A DNA stretch of 64,000 nt from assembly GCF_900103175.1 (NCBI RefSeq), contig NZ_FNLF01000002.1:2990136-3054135 (forward strand), in the 5' to 3' direction. The translations under genes and the position numbers were made by a program. The notes below the pieces were generated by a model, which searched no databases, was not told where the DNA came from, and saw only the letters and a list, made by a program, of their open reading frames with translations. This DNA is from Tsukamurella pulmonis. GTDB taxonomy: Bacteria > Actinomycetota > Actinomycetes > Mycobacteriales > Mycobacteriaceae. Positions 18,520-28,263 of this stretch are shown here, one piece after another. Numbering within the stretch: position 1 is the first letter of the stretch; each line of letters opens with the position of its first letter.

Positions 18520-19538
18520 CGACGACCGACACCGTCGCGCCGCCCCAGGCGGGTCCCCGGAAGGGGGCCCGCCTGGGGCGCGTCGCGCTCCCCCTGCTCG
18601 CGCTCGCCTGCGTCGCGCTGCTGTTCGCCTCGCTGATGACCGGCGAGTACCACATCACCCTCGCCGGGCTCCTCGCCGGCGACGACGAGATGTGGCGCAT
18701 GTTCTTCATCTCCCGCGTTCCACGCACCGCCGCCCTGGTCTTCGCGGGCCTGGCGATGAGCTTCTCCGGCGTCATCATGCAGCGGCTGACCCAGAACCGG
18801 TTCGTCGAGCCGACGACCGCCGGCACCGCCGAATGGGCCGGACTGGGCGTCCTGCTGTGCATGCTCTACCTCCCGGGCGCGTCGCCGATGGTGCGCATGG
18901 TCTTCGCCACCGCGACCGCCTTCATCGGAACCATGATCTTCCTCGGCTTCGTCTCCCGTATCCGCGCGCGGCGCTCGGCCATCGTGCCGCTGGTGGGCCT
19001 GATGCTGGGCGCCGTCGTCAGCGCCATCACCACCTACCTGGCGATCGGCGCCAACCTGCTACAGGCCGTGACCAGTTGGCGCTCCGGCGGTTTCGCGCAC
19101 ATCGTGCGCGGCTACTACGAGCCGATGTGGGCGATCGCGTTCATCGCGGTGGCGACCTACCTCCTGGCGAACTACTTCACCATCGCCGGGCTCGGCAAGG
19201 ACGTCGCGACCTCGCTCGGCCTGCGTTACGGCCTCACCATGGGCATCGGCGTCACGATGGTGGCGCTGGCCTCCGGCGTCACCAGCGTCGTCGTCGGCTT
19301 CATCCCCTTCCTCGGACTGGTAGTGCCGAACCTGATCAGCGCGCTGCGCGGCGACGACGTGCGCAGTGGCCTGCCGTGGGTCGCCGTGCTCGCCACCGTC
19401 CTCATCATCGGCTGCGACCTGATCGGCCGGATCGTGGTGCGCCCGATGGAGATCCCTGTTTCCGTCATCATGGGTGTGATCGGCTCGGTCACGTTCCTGA
19501 CGATCGTGTTGTCGAGGAGGAATCGTGTCGCTCTCTGA
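18516..19538 (+). CDS. Siderophore ABC transporter permease (FecCD family, first)
   Basis: A 340-residue integral membrane subunit with about nine hydrophobic helices and the FecCD coupling-region motif VVGFIPFLGLVVPNLI. It carries the conserved RVPRTAALVFAGLAMSFSG segment. GTG 18516 overlaps the binding-protein stop (GTGA). It would pair with the next permease to form the translocation path. Confidence 0.93.
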   Translation: MTTTDTVAPPQAGPRKGARLGRVALPLLALACVALLFASLMTGEYHITLAGLLAGDDEMWRMFFISRVPRTAALVFAGLAMSFSGVIMQRLTQNRFVEPTTAGTAEWAGLGVLLCMLYLPGASPMVRMVFATATAFIGTMIFLGFVSRIRARRSAIVPLVGLMLGAVVSAITTYLAIGANLLQAVTSWRSGGFAHIVRGYYEPMWAIAFIAVATYLLANYFTIAGLGKDVATSLGLRYGLTMGIGVTMVALASGVTSVVVGFIPFLGLVVPNLISALRGDDVRSGLPWVAVLATVLIIGCDLIGRIVVRPMEIPVSVIMGVIGSVTFLTIVLSRRNRVAL

Positions 19539-20549
19539 CATGGCATCGGCACCGGCGATCGACGGCCGCACGACCCGCGTGGGCTGGCGCGCCCGACTCG
19601 CGATCGCAGCGACCCTCGCGGTGCTGAGCCTCGCCCTGTACCTGCTCATGCGCACCGGCGCGGACGACGTGCTGCGCTGGGACTTCCAGTTCGGGCTGTC
19701 CTTCGAGCGACGGATGCGCACCGCCACCGCGATCCTCATCGCGGCCTTCGCCGGGGCGATCTCGACGGTGCTCTTCCACACCGTGACGCACAACCGGATC
19801 CTGACGCCGCAGATCATCGGCCTGGATTGGTTGTACGTGCTGATCCAGACCGTCGGCGTGTACGTGGCGGGCAGCCGGTTCGTCGACAACGGCGATTCGG
19901 TGCCGCAGTTCCTGGCCCAGACCGCCACTATGGTGCTCTTCGCGGCCGTGCTCTACGGCTGGCTGTTCTCCGGCCGGTTCGCGAGTATGTTCCTACTCCT
20001 GCTCGCCGGCGTCGTGCTGGGACTGGCCTTCCGGTCGATCTCGGAGTTCCTGCAGCGACTGCTCTCCCCCACCGACTTCGACGCGCTCTCCATCAAGCTC
20101 TACGGCCGGCTCACGGCGGTCAACGCCGACCTGCTGCCCATCGCCGGCGCCGCGTGCCTGATCGTGGGCGTCATCGTCTGGCAGCGCCGGCGTGTTCTCG
20201 ACGTCCTCCTGCTGGGACGCGATCCGGCCGTGGCCCTGGGCCTGCGGCACCGGTACGAACTGACGCTGGCGCTGGTCCTCATCGCCGTGCTCGTCTCGGT
20301 GAGCACCGCACTGGTCGGGCCGATGATGTTCTTCGGCTTCATCATCGCCACGCTCGCGTACCAACTCGCCGGCGACTGGCGGCACCGCGCGACACTGCCG
20401 ATGGCCTTCCTGATCGGCGTGATCATGCTCGCCGGCGGGCAGTTCATCCTGCACAACATCTTCTACGCCAACGGGATGCTCACGGTGATCATCGAGTTCG
20501 TCGGCGGAATCCTGTTCCTCGCCATGCTGTTCCGCCGAAGGGGGACGAT

Positions 20550-20553
<4 letters not shown>
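19525..20553 (+). CDS. Siderophore ABC transporter permease (FecCD family, second)
   Basis: A 342-residue membrane subunit with about nine helices. The second-subunit coupling motif reads STALVGPMMFFGFIIATLAYQL, and TVLFHTVTHNRILTPQIIGLDWLY resembles YclO-type permeases. GTG 19525 is preceded by GAGGAGGAA and overlaps the first permease by 14 nt. An ATG at 19540 is possible but has a weaker ribosome signal. Confidence 0.93.
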
Positions 20554-21362
<809 letters not shown>

Positions 21363-21419
21363 CCGCGGCACGCGACCGAAGCGCGGAGGGCGCCGGTGGC
21401 CTTCACTAGACTGGCGGGG

Positions 21420-22940
21420 ATGTCCGGATCAGTTCAGTCCGCGCTGCGCGGCTACAGCACGTTCCTGCGGTCCGCCCCGCATGTCCCCGAGGGCCGCGCG
21501 GCACTTCTCGGGCTGCTCGGCGCCGTCCTGACGACCCTGGGCAGCTTCGGCGCGGGCGCGATCCGCGTGCACGACACCACGCTCGAGGCGGCGCACCTGT
21601 CGTGGCTGCGGTTCGGGCACGGGCTGGTGCTCAGCTCGATCCTGTTCTGGACCGGCATCGCCGTCCTGGTGATCGCGTGGATCCGGCTCGGGCGCGGAGC
21701 ACTGGCCGGGCGACTGGAGGTCTCACAGGTGGCCGGGACCGTCGCCCTGTGGATCGTGCCCCTGCTGGTGGCCGTTCCCCTGTACTCGCGCGACGCGTAC
21801 TCCTACCTCGCGCAGGGCGCGCTGCTGCGCGACGGCTTCGACCCCTACGTCGACGGCCCCGTCGTGAACCCCAACGGCCTGCTCGACGACGTGAGCGGCA
21901 TCTGGACCACGACCACGGCGCCGTACGGGCCGCTGTTCATCCTCATCGCGAAGTGGATCACACAGCTGTGCGGCGACGACGTACTCGCCGGCGTGATCGC
22001 GCTGCGCCTGGTGATGCTGCCCGGCATCGCGCTGTCCGTGTGGGGCGTGACGAAGCTGGCCCGGCACTTCGGCGCGAAGCCGGCGGTGTCGCTGTGGTTC
22101 GCGGTGCTCAACCCGCTGGTGATCGTGCACCTCGTCGGAGGCGTACACAACGAGGCGCTCATGGTCGGCCTCATGGTCGCGGGCATCGCCCTCGTGCTCG
22201 ATCGTCGCCACCTGTTCGGGGTCGCGGTGATCGTCACGGCCGTGGCCGTGAAGGGCACCGCGGCGATCGCACTGCCCTTCGTGGTGTGGATCTGGTTCCA
22301 CCACCGGCGCGAGGCGGACCCGCAGGAGTCCGTCGCGAAGGCCTTCGGCACGGCCCTCGCCGCGTCGATCGGCGTCTTCGTCGCGCTGTTCGCGGCGTTC
22401 TCCTTCATCGCGGGCGTGGGCCTGGGGTGGACCACGGCGCTGGCAGGGTCGATCAAGATCATCAACTACATCACGCTGCCGACCGCGATCGCGCAGATCA
22501 CGGCCTTCGTGGCGGCGCCGTTCACGGACCTGCACCTCGCGCCGATCCTGGTGGTGACACGGGCCCTGGGCGTCGCCCTGCTGGCGATCACCCTGGTCGT
22601 GCTGTGGTGGCGGTTCCGGCAGAACGAGCGGCGCAACGTGATGGGCATCCTGCTGGGTCTGCTCGCCGTGTGCGTGCTCTCCCCCGCATCACTGCCCTGG
22701 TACTACACCTGGCCCCTGGCCGTGGCGGGCGCGTTCGTCTGGTCCCGGCGCACCCTGGCGATCATCGCCGGCCTGTCCGTGTGGCTCATGGTCGTCTTCA
22801 TGCCCACGGGCTCCATCGGCCTGTACTCGTTGTGGAACGTGGCCCTCGCCGCCGCCCTGGGCGCGCTGGCCGGCTGGTCGCTGCTGACGGCGGACCCGCT
22901 CAAGGTGCGGCCGAGGCTCGGGCTGGCCCCCGCGGTGTAG
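21420..22940 (+). CDS. mptA: Alpha-(1->6)-mannopyranosyltransferase MptA
   Basis: GT-C family membrane enzyme using polyprenyl-phosphomannose to extend the α-1,6-mannan core of lipomannan/lipoarabinomannan on the outer membrane face. The 506-residue product has about a dozen hydrophobic segments and the first-loop motif SRDAYSYLAQGALLRDGFDPY, with acidic residues expected for GT-C catalysis. Orthologue of Rv2174. ATG 21420; an upstream in-frame start at 21396 would add eight unremarkable residues. A TAGACT box ~11 nt upstream suggests a short or absent leader. Confidence 0.92.
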   Translation: MSGSVQSALRGYSTFLRSAPHVPEGRAALLGLLGAVLTTLGSFGAGAIRVHDTTLEAAHLSWLRFGHGLVLSSILFWTGIAVLVIAWIRLGRGALAGRLEVSQVAGTVALWIVPLLVAVPLYSRDAYSYLAQGALLRDGFDPYVDGPVVNPNGLLDDVSGIWTTTTAPYGPLFILIAKWITQLCGDDVLAGVIALRLVMLPGIALSVWGVTKLARHFGAKPAVSLWFAVLNPLVIVHLVGGVHNEALMVGLMVAGIALVLDRRHLFGVAVIVTAVAVKGTAAIALPFVVWIWFHHRREADPQESVAKAFGTALAASIGVFVALFAAFSFIAGVGLGWTTALAGSIKIINYITLPTAIAQITAFVAAPFTDLHLAPILVVTRALGVALLAITLVVLWWRFRQNERRNVMGILLGLLAVCVLSPASLPWYYTWPLAVAGAFVWSRRTLAIIAGLSVWLMVVFMPTGSIGLYSLWNVALAAALGALAGWSLLTADPLKVRPRLGLAPAV

Positions 22941-23078
22941 GCGCGACTTCCCAGAGAGCGCCTGGCGGCTGGGGAACGGACCTCCCCGCCGGGACGCGTG
23001 ACGTGTCGCGTCGAAAAGGTCATGCACTGTCGGCATACCATGAATGCCCAGGTCAGACGGCCGAAACCACAAACGGTC

Positions 23079-23093
23079 ATGCGGATTCCGCAT
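23079..23093. promoter_or_regulatory. 15-bp palindrome upstream of the orphan gene
   Basis: ATGCGGATTCCGCAT is a perfect odd-centred palindrome (arms ATGCGGA/TCCGCAT). It lies ~130 bp upstream of the small gene at 23226 and resembles the site at 23607-23623 downstream of that gene. Confidence 0.5.
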
Positions 23094-23225
23094 AGTCCCG
23101 CGTCGCTCTGGGCTCCAGGCGCGGCACCGTCTCTCAGTACCGCGTACGCCGGGCGCCGAACGCCCCGCTCCCGCCCGCCATGTCCGTTGCCCCGACCTGT
23201 CGGTGCCCGGAGCTACCGTCCGGAC

Positions 23226-23537
23226 ATGTCGGATATCGAGCGGTTCCGGGGGCGCGACGCTGGCCCGCACGCGCAGCATGAACATGGCAGCACGCGCGCA
23301 CGGGATCGGTGGAACCGGGAGCACGAGTTGCAGATCCAGCAGGTCGTCGTCGACGACCCGGTCGCGACGCTGCGCTGCGGCGAGTCCGATCTCGCCGTCG
23401 CCCTGGTGACCGGCCCGAGCCCGGAGGAGTTCGAGGCGGTTCCCGTGCGAGTGTGGTCGCGGGGCCGGCGGGTCGAGTTCCTGAACCGGCCGGATCTGCG
23501 GTCGCAGGCCCGCGCGGTCGTCGACCACCTGTCGTGA
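23226..23537 (+). CDS. Small hypothetical protein
   Basis: Unrecognised 103-residue ORF, beginning MSDIERFRGRDAG, with normal high-GC third positions. After a charged, His-rich N-terminus the C-terminal half (QQVVVDDPVATLRCGESDLA... VWSRGRRVEFLNRPDL) alternates hydrophobic residues and looks like a small β-rich domain. ATG 23226 is chosen because upstream codons are Arg/Pro-rich noise. It is absent at this position in M. tuberculosis. No function assigned. Confidence 0.6.
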   Translation: MSDIERFRGRDAGPHAQHEHGSTRARDRWNREHELQIQQVVVDDPVATLRCGESDLAVALVTGPSPEEFEAVPVRVWSRGRRVEFLNRPDLRSQARAVVDHLS

Positions 23538-23606
23538 GGTGCGGGGCTATGCCGGAACGACATACCCCACACCGCGCAAAGGCATCCTGAGCTGCACGTA
23601 TTCAGC

Positions 23607-23623
23607 TATGCGATATCCGCATA
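23607..23623. promoter_or_regulatory. 17-bp palindrome downstream of the orphan gene
   Basis: TATGCGATATCCGCATA has TATGCG/CGCATA arms around ATATC. It shares the ATGCG-N5-CGCAT layout with the 23079 site. It sits ~70 bp after the orphan gene and ~80 bp beyond the 3' end of the convergent Rv2175c-like gene. Confidence 0.45.
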
Positions 23624-23704
23624 CCCTGCGCGGCAGAACCACACCGCGTCGCCGCGCGCACCCAGTGGGCTCGCCGACCGCGTATCGCGCCCTTCGGATC
23701 CGGG

Positions 23705-24091
23705 CTAGAACGCCATCGACTGCGCGCGGCGGATGATCTCGCGGGCGGAGTCCGTGTGCAGCAGCTCGGCCGGGCAGTCGCCCAGATCCTCCTGCGGCTC
23801 GAACAGCCAGCGCAGGATCTCGTCGTCGTGGAAACCGCCGTCGTGGAGCACCACGAGCAGACCGGTGAAGTGCTTGGCGATGGCGAAGCGCCCGTCGACC
23901 TCGCCGAAGAACAGCCGCGGGATGTGCAGTTCGCCGCCGCGACGCACGGCGAGCAACTGGCGATCGCGCAGCAACTGCAGGACCTTCGACTGCGACACGC
24001 CGAGCCCCTTGGACACGGTCGAGAGGTTGTAGGTAGCGGTGCCCTCGGGCAGCAGATCGTCGCTGAGATGCGGGACGGAGCTCACCGTCAC
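23705..24091 (-). CDS. Rv2175c-family DNA-binding protein
   Basis: A 128-residue protein with an N-terminal winged helix-turn-helix (TYNLSTVSKGLGVSQSKVLQLL), a short wing (VRRGGELHIPRLFF) and a helical C-terminal part ending DSAREIIRRAQSMAF. Rv2175c of M. tuberculosis is a DNA-binding substrate of the adjacent kinase PknL, and the divergent arrangement is conserved here. Start is uncertain: GTG 24091 or GTG 24085, both within a divergent 91-bp promoter region. Confidence 0.88.
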   Translation of the reverse strand: MTVSSVPHLSDDLLPEGTATYNLSTVSKGLGVSQSKVLQLLRDRQLLAVRRGGELHIPRLFFGEVDGRFAIAKHFTGLLVVLHDGGFHDDEILRWLFEPQEDLGDCPAELLHTDSAREIIRRAQSMAF

Positions 24092-24182
24092 ACTGTACCC
24101 AGCGAGTGGATTCGGCCCTTCCACCCCTCGGGTCGCTAGGCTGAACTGTCGACACCGCCCACATCGAGAGGAACCGGAGAAG

Positions 24183-26363
24183 GTGAACACGCCGCGCGAC
24201 CGCCTGATCGGCGCCCGCATCGAGGGCCGCTACCGCATCGATGCGGTGATCGCGCGTGGCGGCATGTCCACCGTCTACATGGGGCTCGACCTGCGGCTCG
24301 ACCGGCCGATCGCGATCAAGGTGATGGACCCGAAGTACGCGGCCGACGCGCAGTTCGTCTCGCGCTTCGAGTTCGAAGCGCGCGCCGTCGCCAAGCTCAA
24401 GGACCCCGGGCTGGTCGCCGTGTACGACCAGGGCGTCGACGGTGAGCTGGCCTTCCTGGTGATGGAGCTGGTCACGGGCGGCACGCTGCGCGAGCTCCTC
24501 GGCGAGCGCGGCCCCATGCCGCCGCACGCCGTCGCCGCCGTGATGGGCCCGGTGCTCACCGCGCTGGGCACCGCCCACCGCGCCGGCCTGGTGCATCGCG
24601 ACGTGAAGCCGGAGAACGTCCTCATCTCCGACGGCGGTGAGGTCAAGGTCGCCGATTTCGGTCTCGTCCGCGCGATCGCGGCGGCATCGGTGACCAGTTC
24701 GTCGGTGATCCTCGGCACAGCCGCCTACCTCTCGCCGGAGCAGGTCGAGTCCGGCAACGCCGACCCGCGCTCCGACGTCTACTCCAGCGGCATCCTCGTC
24801 TACGAGCTGCTCACCGGGCAGGTGCCGTTCACCGGCGACACCGCCATCTCGCTGGCCTATCAGCGCCTGCACAACGACGTCCCGCCGCCGAGCGCCGCGA
24901 TCGCCGGCGTGCCCGAGGAGTTCGACGAGTTCGTCGCCCGGGCCACGCACCGCGATCCCGCGCAGCGCTACGCCGACGGTTTCGCCATGGCGGAGGCGCT
25001 CAGCACGATGGCCGACGAGCTCGATCTGCCGCCGTTCACCGTGCCCGCCCCTCAGTCCAGCGCCGAACAGCGCGCCGCCGCGGCCATGTACGCGCAGCGC
25101 GGTGAGCCGCTGATCCCCGCCGCCGCGGAACCCACGGGCGCCCTCATGCCGGGCCAGCCGATGCCGGGCGTCCCGCCCGTGGCGCCGCCGCGCACCCTGG
25201 CGCAGCCCGCCGCGCCCGCTGCGGCGATGCAGCACACCCGCGCCGAGACGATGCATGAGTCGTTGCCCGCCGAGACGGCGCCGCCGCAGTGGGTGCCCCC
25301 GCGCAAGAGCCGGGCCAAGTCCTGGATCATCGTCGCGATCATCGCGGTGATCTCGATGCTGCTGGCCTTCGGCGGTTGGTGGTTCGCGTCCGGCCAGTTC
25401 ACCTCGGTGCCGAACGTGGCGGGCATGGACCGCGCGGCCGCCGAGAAGACGATCAAGGACGCGGGCCTCGACGTCGAGCTCGCCGGCAGCTTCAGCAACG
25501 ACATCACCGAGAACACCGTCACCGGCCTCGATCCGTCGGCCGGGAGCCGCATCAGCCGCTTCGGCACCGTCACGATCCAGTACTCGCGCGGCCGGCCGAC
25601 GGTGCCCCAGTTCCGCCCCGGCGACAGCCCCGAGAACGTCGAGAAGCTGCTGCGCGAGAACGGCCTCGAGTCCAAGCGCGGGCCGGCGCAGTTCAGCCGC
25701 GACATCGCGCAGGGCGGCGTCATCGGCCTCTCGCCGACGCCGGGCACCCGCGTATCCGTCGGCTCGACGGTGACGGTCGTCGCCTCCGCGGGCAACGAGC
25801 CCGTCGACATCCCCGACGTGCGCGGCAAGTCCCCCGACGAGGCCACGGCGCTGCTGCGCTCGGCGGGCCTGTCGGTCAAGGAGAACAAGCAGCAGTTCGA
25901 CGCCGGGACCGAGGCCGGCAAGGTCTTCGGCACCGACCCGTCCGGTCAGGTGAACAAGGGCGGCAGCGTGACCCTGCTCGTCTCCAACGCGCTGACGGTG
26001 CCCGACGTGATCGGCAAGACCTCCGCCGAGGCGACCCAGATGCTCCAGCGCGCGGGTCTCGTCGCCGAGCTCACCGGCGAGACCGGCTCGGGTTCGGTGG
26101 TCACCTCGACCAGCCCCAGCGCGGGCGGCCGCGTGGACCCGTCGAACAAGCGGGTGACGGTCACGATGGCCTCCCGCGTGACCGTCCCGTCGGTGACGGG
26201 GATGAACGTGGGCCAGGCCCGTTCGGTGCTCCGCGACGCCGGCCTGCAGGTCAAGGTGAACGGCATCTTCGCCTCGGACAAGTCCCAGGTCATCTGGCAG
26301 GACCCGGGCGGCGGCTCGCGCGTGCAGGCCGGATCGACGGTGACCGTCACGGCCCTGCCGTGA
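24183..26363 (+). CDS. pknL: Serine/threonine protein kinase PknL with five PASTA repeats
   Basis: Transmembrane kinase sensing cell-wall fragments. The 726-residue product has a kinase domain (~17-280) with a glycine loop ARGGMSTVY, Lys46, catalytic HRDVKPEN and DFGLVRA. A Pro/Ala-rich juxtamembrane region precedes one helix near 380-402 (SWIIVAIIAVISMLLAFGGWW). Five PASTA repeats follow outside the cell, each starting with a V/DxPxF/V motif (SVPNVAG, TVPQFRP, DIPDVRG, TVPDVIG, TVPSVTG). GTG 24183 has GGAGAAG upstream and a -10-like TAGGCT at 24137. M. tuberculosis PknL is short and lacks the repeats. Confidence 0.95.
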   Translation: MNTPRDRLIGARIEGRYRIDAVIARGGMSTVYMGLDLRLDRPIAIKVMDPKYAADAQFVSRFEFEARAVAKLKDPGLVAVYDQGVDGELAFLVMELVTGGTLRELLGERGPMPPHAVAAVMGPVLTALGTAHRAGLVHRDVKPENVLISDGGEVKVADFGLVRAIAAASVTSSSVILGTAAYLSPEQVESGNADPRSDVYSSGILVYELLTGQVPFTGDTAISLAYQRLHNDVPPPSAAIAGVPEEFDEFVARATHRDPAQRYADGFAMAEALSTMADELDLPPFTVPAPQSSAEQRAAAAMYAQRGEPLIPAAAEPTGALMPGQPMPGVPPVAPPRTLAQPAAPAAAMQHTRAETMHESLPAETAPPQWVPPRKSRAKSWIIVAIIAVISMLLAFGGWWFASGQFTSVPNVAGMDRAAAEKTIKDAGLDVELAGSFSNDITENTVTGLDPSAGSRISRFGTVTIQYSRGRPTVPQFRPGDSPENVEKLLRENGLESKRGPAQFSRDIAQGGVIGLSPTPGTRVSVGSTVTVVASAGNEPVDIPDVRGKSPDEATALLRSAGLSVKENKQQFDAGTEAGKVFGTDPSGQVNKGGSVTLLVSNALTVPDVIGKTSAEATQMLQRAGLVAELTGETGSGSVVTSTSPSAGGRVDPSNKRVTVTMASRVTVPSVTGMNVGQARSVLRDAGLQVKVNGIFASDKSQVIWQDPGGGSRVQAGSTVTVTALP

Positions 26364-27112
26364 ACGAGCCCGCCTTCGTCCCCGACGCCGCGACGCTGGC
26401 GCAGGCGCGTCGCATGCGCGACGAGCTGACCCGCTTCCTGATGGAGTACCAGTTCGCGGTCAAGGAGGTGCTCACCAAGGTCACCATCCTCCGCGAGGAG
26501 TTCCTGCAGCTGCACCGCTACAACCCGATCGAGCACGTCACCTCGCGGATCAAGAAGCCCGAGAGCATCGTCAAAAAGGTGGCCCGCCGCGGCATCGCGC
26601 CGGAGCTGCCGCTGATCCGCGAGGCGATCACCGACATCGCGGGCATCCGGATCACATGCAGCTTCATCGCCGACACCTACCGGATCCTCGAGACCATCAC
26701 CGCGCAGGACGACGTGCGCGTCGTCGTGGTCAAGGACTACATCGCCGCCCCGAAGCCCAACGGCTACAAGAGCCTGCACGCCATCATCGAGATCCCCGTC
26801 TTCCTCTCGACCGGCCCCGTGCACGTGCCCGTCGAGCTGCAGATCCGCACCATCGCGATGGACTTCTGGGCCAGCCTCGAGCACAAGATCTTCTACAAGT
26901 TCGACGGTGCCGTCCCCGACCGGCTCCGGGACGAGCTCTCGGCGGCCGCGACGGTCGCCGAACAGCTGGACCGGCGGATGGAGCAGCTGCACGCCCAGGT
27001 GCACGGCGAGCACGACGCCGAGCTCACCCGCGACCGCGACGCCGCGGAGACGGAGCTCGCCGGCGACGAGCTGCTCGGCCGCCTGCTCAAGCTCGCCCAG
27101 CGCGCGGGCTGA
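26360..27112 (+). CDS. Small alarmone synthetase-type GTP pyrophosphokinase
   Basis: RelA/SpoT synthetase-domain protein of 250 residues, predicted to transfer pyrophosphate from ATP to GTP/GDP. It has ITDIAGIRITCSFI, the substrate loop PKPNGYKSLHAII and ELQIRTIAMDFWASLEHKI, and no HD hydrolase or TGS domains, as in RelP/RelQ-type enzymes. GTG 26360 overlaps the pknL stop (GTGA), so kinase and alarmone synthetase should be made together. Confidence 0.9.
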   Translation: MNEPAFVPDAATLAQARRMRDELTRFLMEYQFAVKEVLTKVTILREEFLQLHRYNPIEHVTSRIKKPESIVKKVARRGIAPELPLIREAITDIAGIRITCSFIADTYRILETITAQDDVRVVVVKDYIAAPKPNGYKSLHAIIEIPVFLSTGPVHVPVELQIRTIAMDFWASLEHKIFYKFDGAVPDRLRDELSAAATVAEQLDRRMEQLHAQVHGEHDAELTRDRDAAETELAGDELLGRLLKLAQRAG

Positions 27113-27153
27113 TCCCCCGGCGCGGGCCCGGCGCACCGGATAGCCTGTGCCCC

Positions 27154-28263
27154 ATGAACCGGACCTCCGTTCTCACCCGTGCGGTCGCCCTGGCCGCGAT
27201 CGGCGCGATCGCCCTCGCCGGCTGCACCGACCCGTCCGACGACGGCGCCGCACCCCCGAGCCCGGCGTCCTCGTCCGCGGCGGCCCGCGGCGTCGCCGGC
27301 CAGGTCGCGACGCTGCTCGCGGAGGCCAAGGAGGCCTTCGACTCCCCCACCCGCACCTCCACCGCCGGCAACACCGACAAGACCGTGGACAACATGGCGG
27401 TCGTCGAGCAGAAACTGCTGGAGGCGTCCGCGCTCGCCCCCTACCGGGCCGATCTCCTGTTCAGCGCGGCGTCGGCGCGCATCGCGCAGAAGAACGTGCC
27501 CGGCGCGCTCGAGCTGTACCGCAAGGTCCTGTCCTTCGCGCCGGACGACGACGATGCGCACACCTACCTCGCGGTGTGGAACCGCTTCCTCGGCGACGCC
27601 GCGGGTTCGGCGGCCGAGGTGGAGCAGCTGCGGCGCGTCGCGCCCGACCGGGTGCCGCAGGTCGAGGCCCTGTTCGCCGCGATCGACGGTGCCGTGCGCA
27701 CCCCGATCACCGAGCGCGCGCCGGAGAGCGCGGCACCGAACACCGGCATCGTCGTGCTCGGCTACGCGCTCAAGAACGACGGCACCATGGACGCGCCGCT
27801 CGTGCAGCGCCTCGAGAAGACGCTCGAGGTCGCACGGGCCCTGCCCGCAGCGCCGATCGTGGTGACCGGCGGCGTCGAGAAGTCCGGCAACACCGAGGGC
27901 GCGCTGATGAAGAACTGGCTCGTCGAACGCGGCGTCGACGCGGCGCGGATCACCGACGAGAACTTCGCCCGCACCACCGTCGAGAACGCGCTCTACAGCT
28001 CCTACGTCCTCGCGACGCAGCGGGTGGACCACGCGATCCTGATCAGCTCCGCGAGCCACGTGCGGCGCGGCACCGTCGACCTGCTGCTCGCCGCGCGGGA
28101 GAACCTCCCGGCCACCTTCACGGTGAGTTCGGTGGCGGCGGTGGACAAGCCGCTCGCCGACCTGTCCACGCCGTCGGCCGACGAGCTGCGCAGCATCCAC
28201 CGCGACGCGCTGAGCACCATCGGGCTGTGGAGCTACCGCAGCGCGCCGCTGCTGCAGCGCTAG
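27154..28263 (+). CDS. YdcF/SanA-family lipoprotein with TPR-like region
   Basis: A 369-residue exported lipoprotein with signal peptide ending in lipobox IALAGC. A helical TPR-like middle (ASARIAQKNVPGALELYRKVL) precedes a C-terminal DUF218 domain with GIVVLGYALKNDG, IVVTGGVEKSGNTEG and an HAILISSASHVRR motif. DUF218 proteins such as SanA/ElyC are tied to envelope or peptidoglycan precursor maintenance; the precise activity is unknown. ATG 27154 follows a TAGCCT box by seven nucleotides. Its stop overlaps the convergent acyl-CoA synthetase stop. Confidence 0.85.
   Translation: MNRTSVLTRAVALAAIGAIALAGCTDPSDDGAAPPSPASSSAAARGVAGQVATLLAEAKEAFDSPTRTSTAGNTDKTVDNMAVVEQKLLEASALAPYRADLLFSAASARIAQKNVPGALELYRKVLSFAPDDDDAHTYLAVWNRFLGDAAGSAAEVEQLRRVAPDRVPQVEALFAAIDGAVRTPITERAPESAAPNTGIVVLGYALKNDGTMDAPLVQRLEKTLEVARALPAAPIVVTGGVEKSGNTEGALMKNWLVERGVDAARITDENFARTTVENALYSSYVLATQRVDHAILISSASHVRRGTVDLLLAARENLPATFTVSSVAAVDKPLADLSTPSADELRSIHRDALSTIGLWSYRSAPLLQR

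Noticed and set aside
22995-23012. Hairpin GACGCG...CGCGTC after mptA as terminator
   Set aside because: Only a six-base stem with an eight-base loop and no following T-run; too weak to call.
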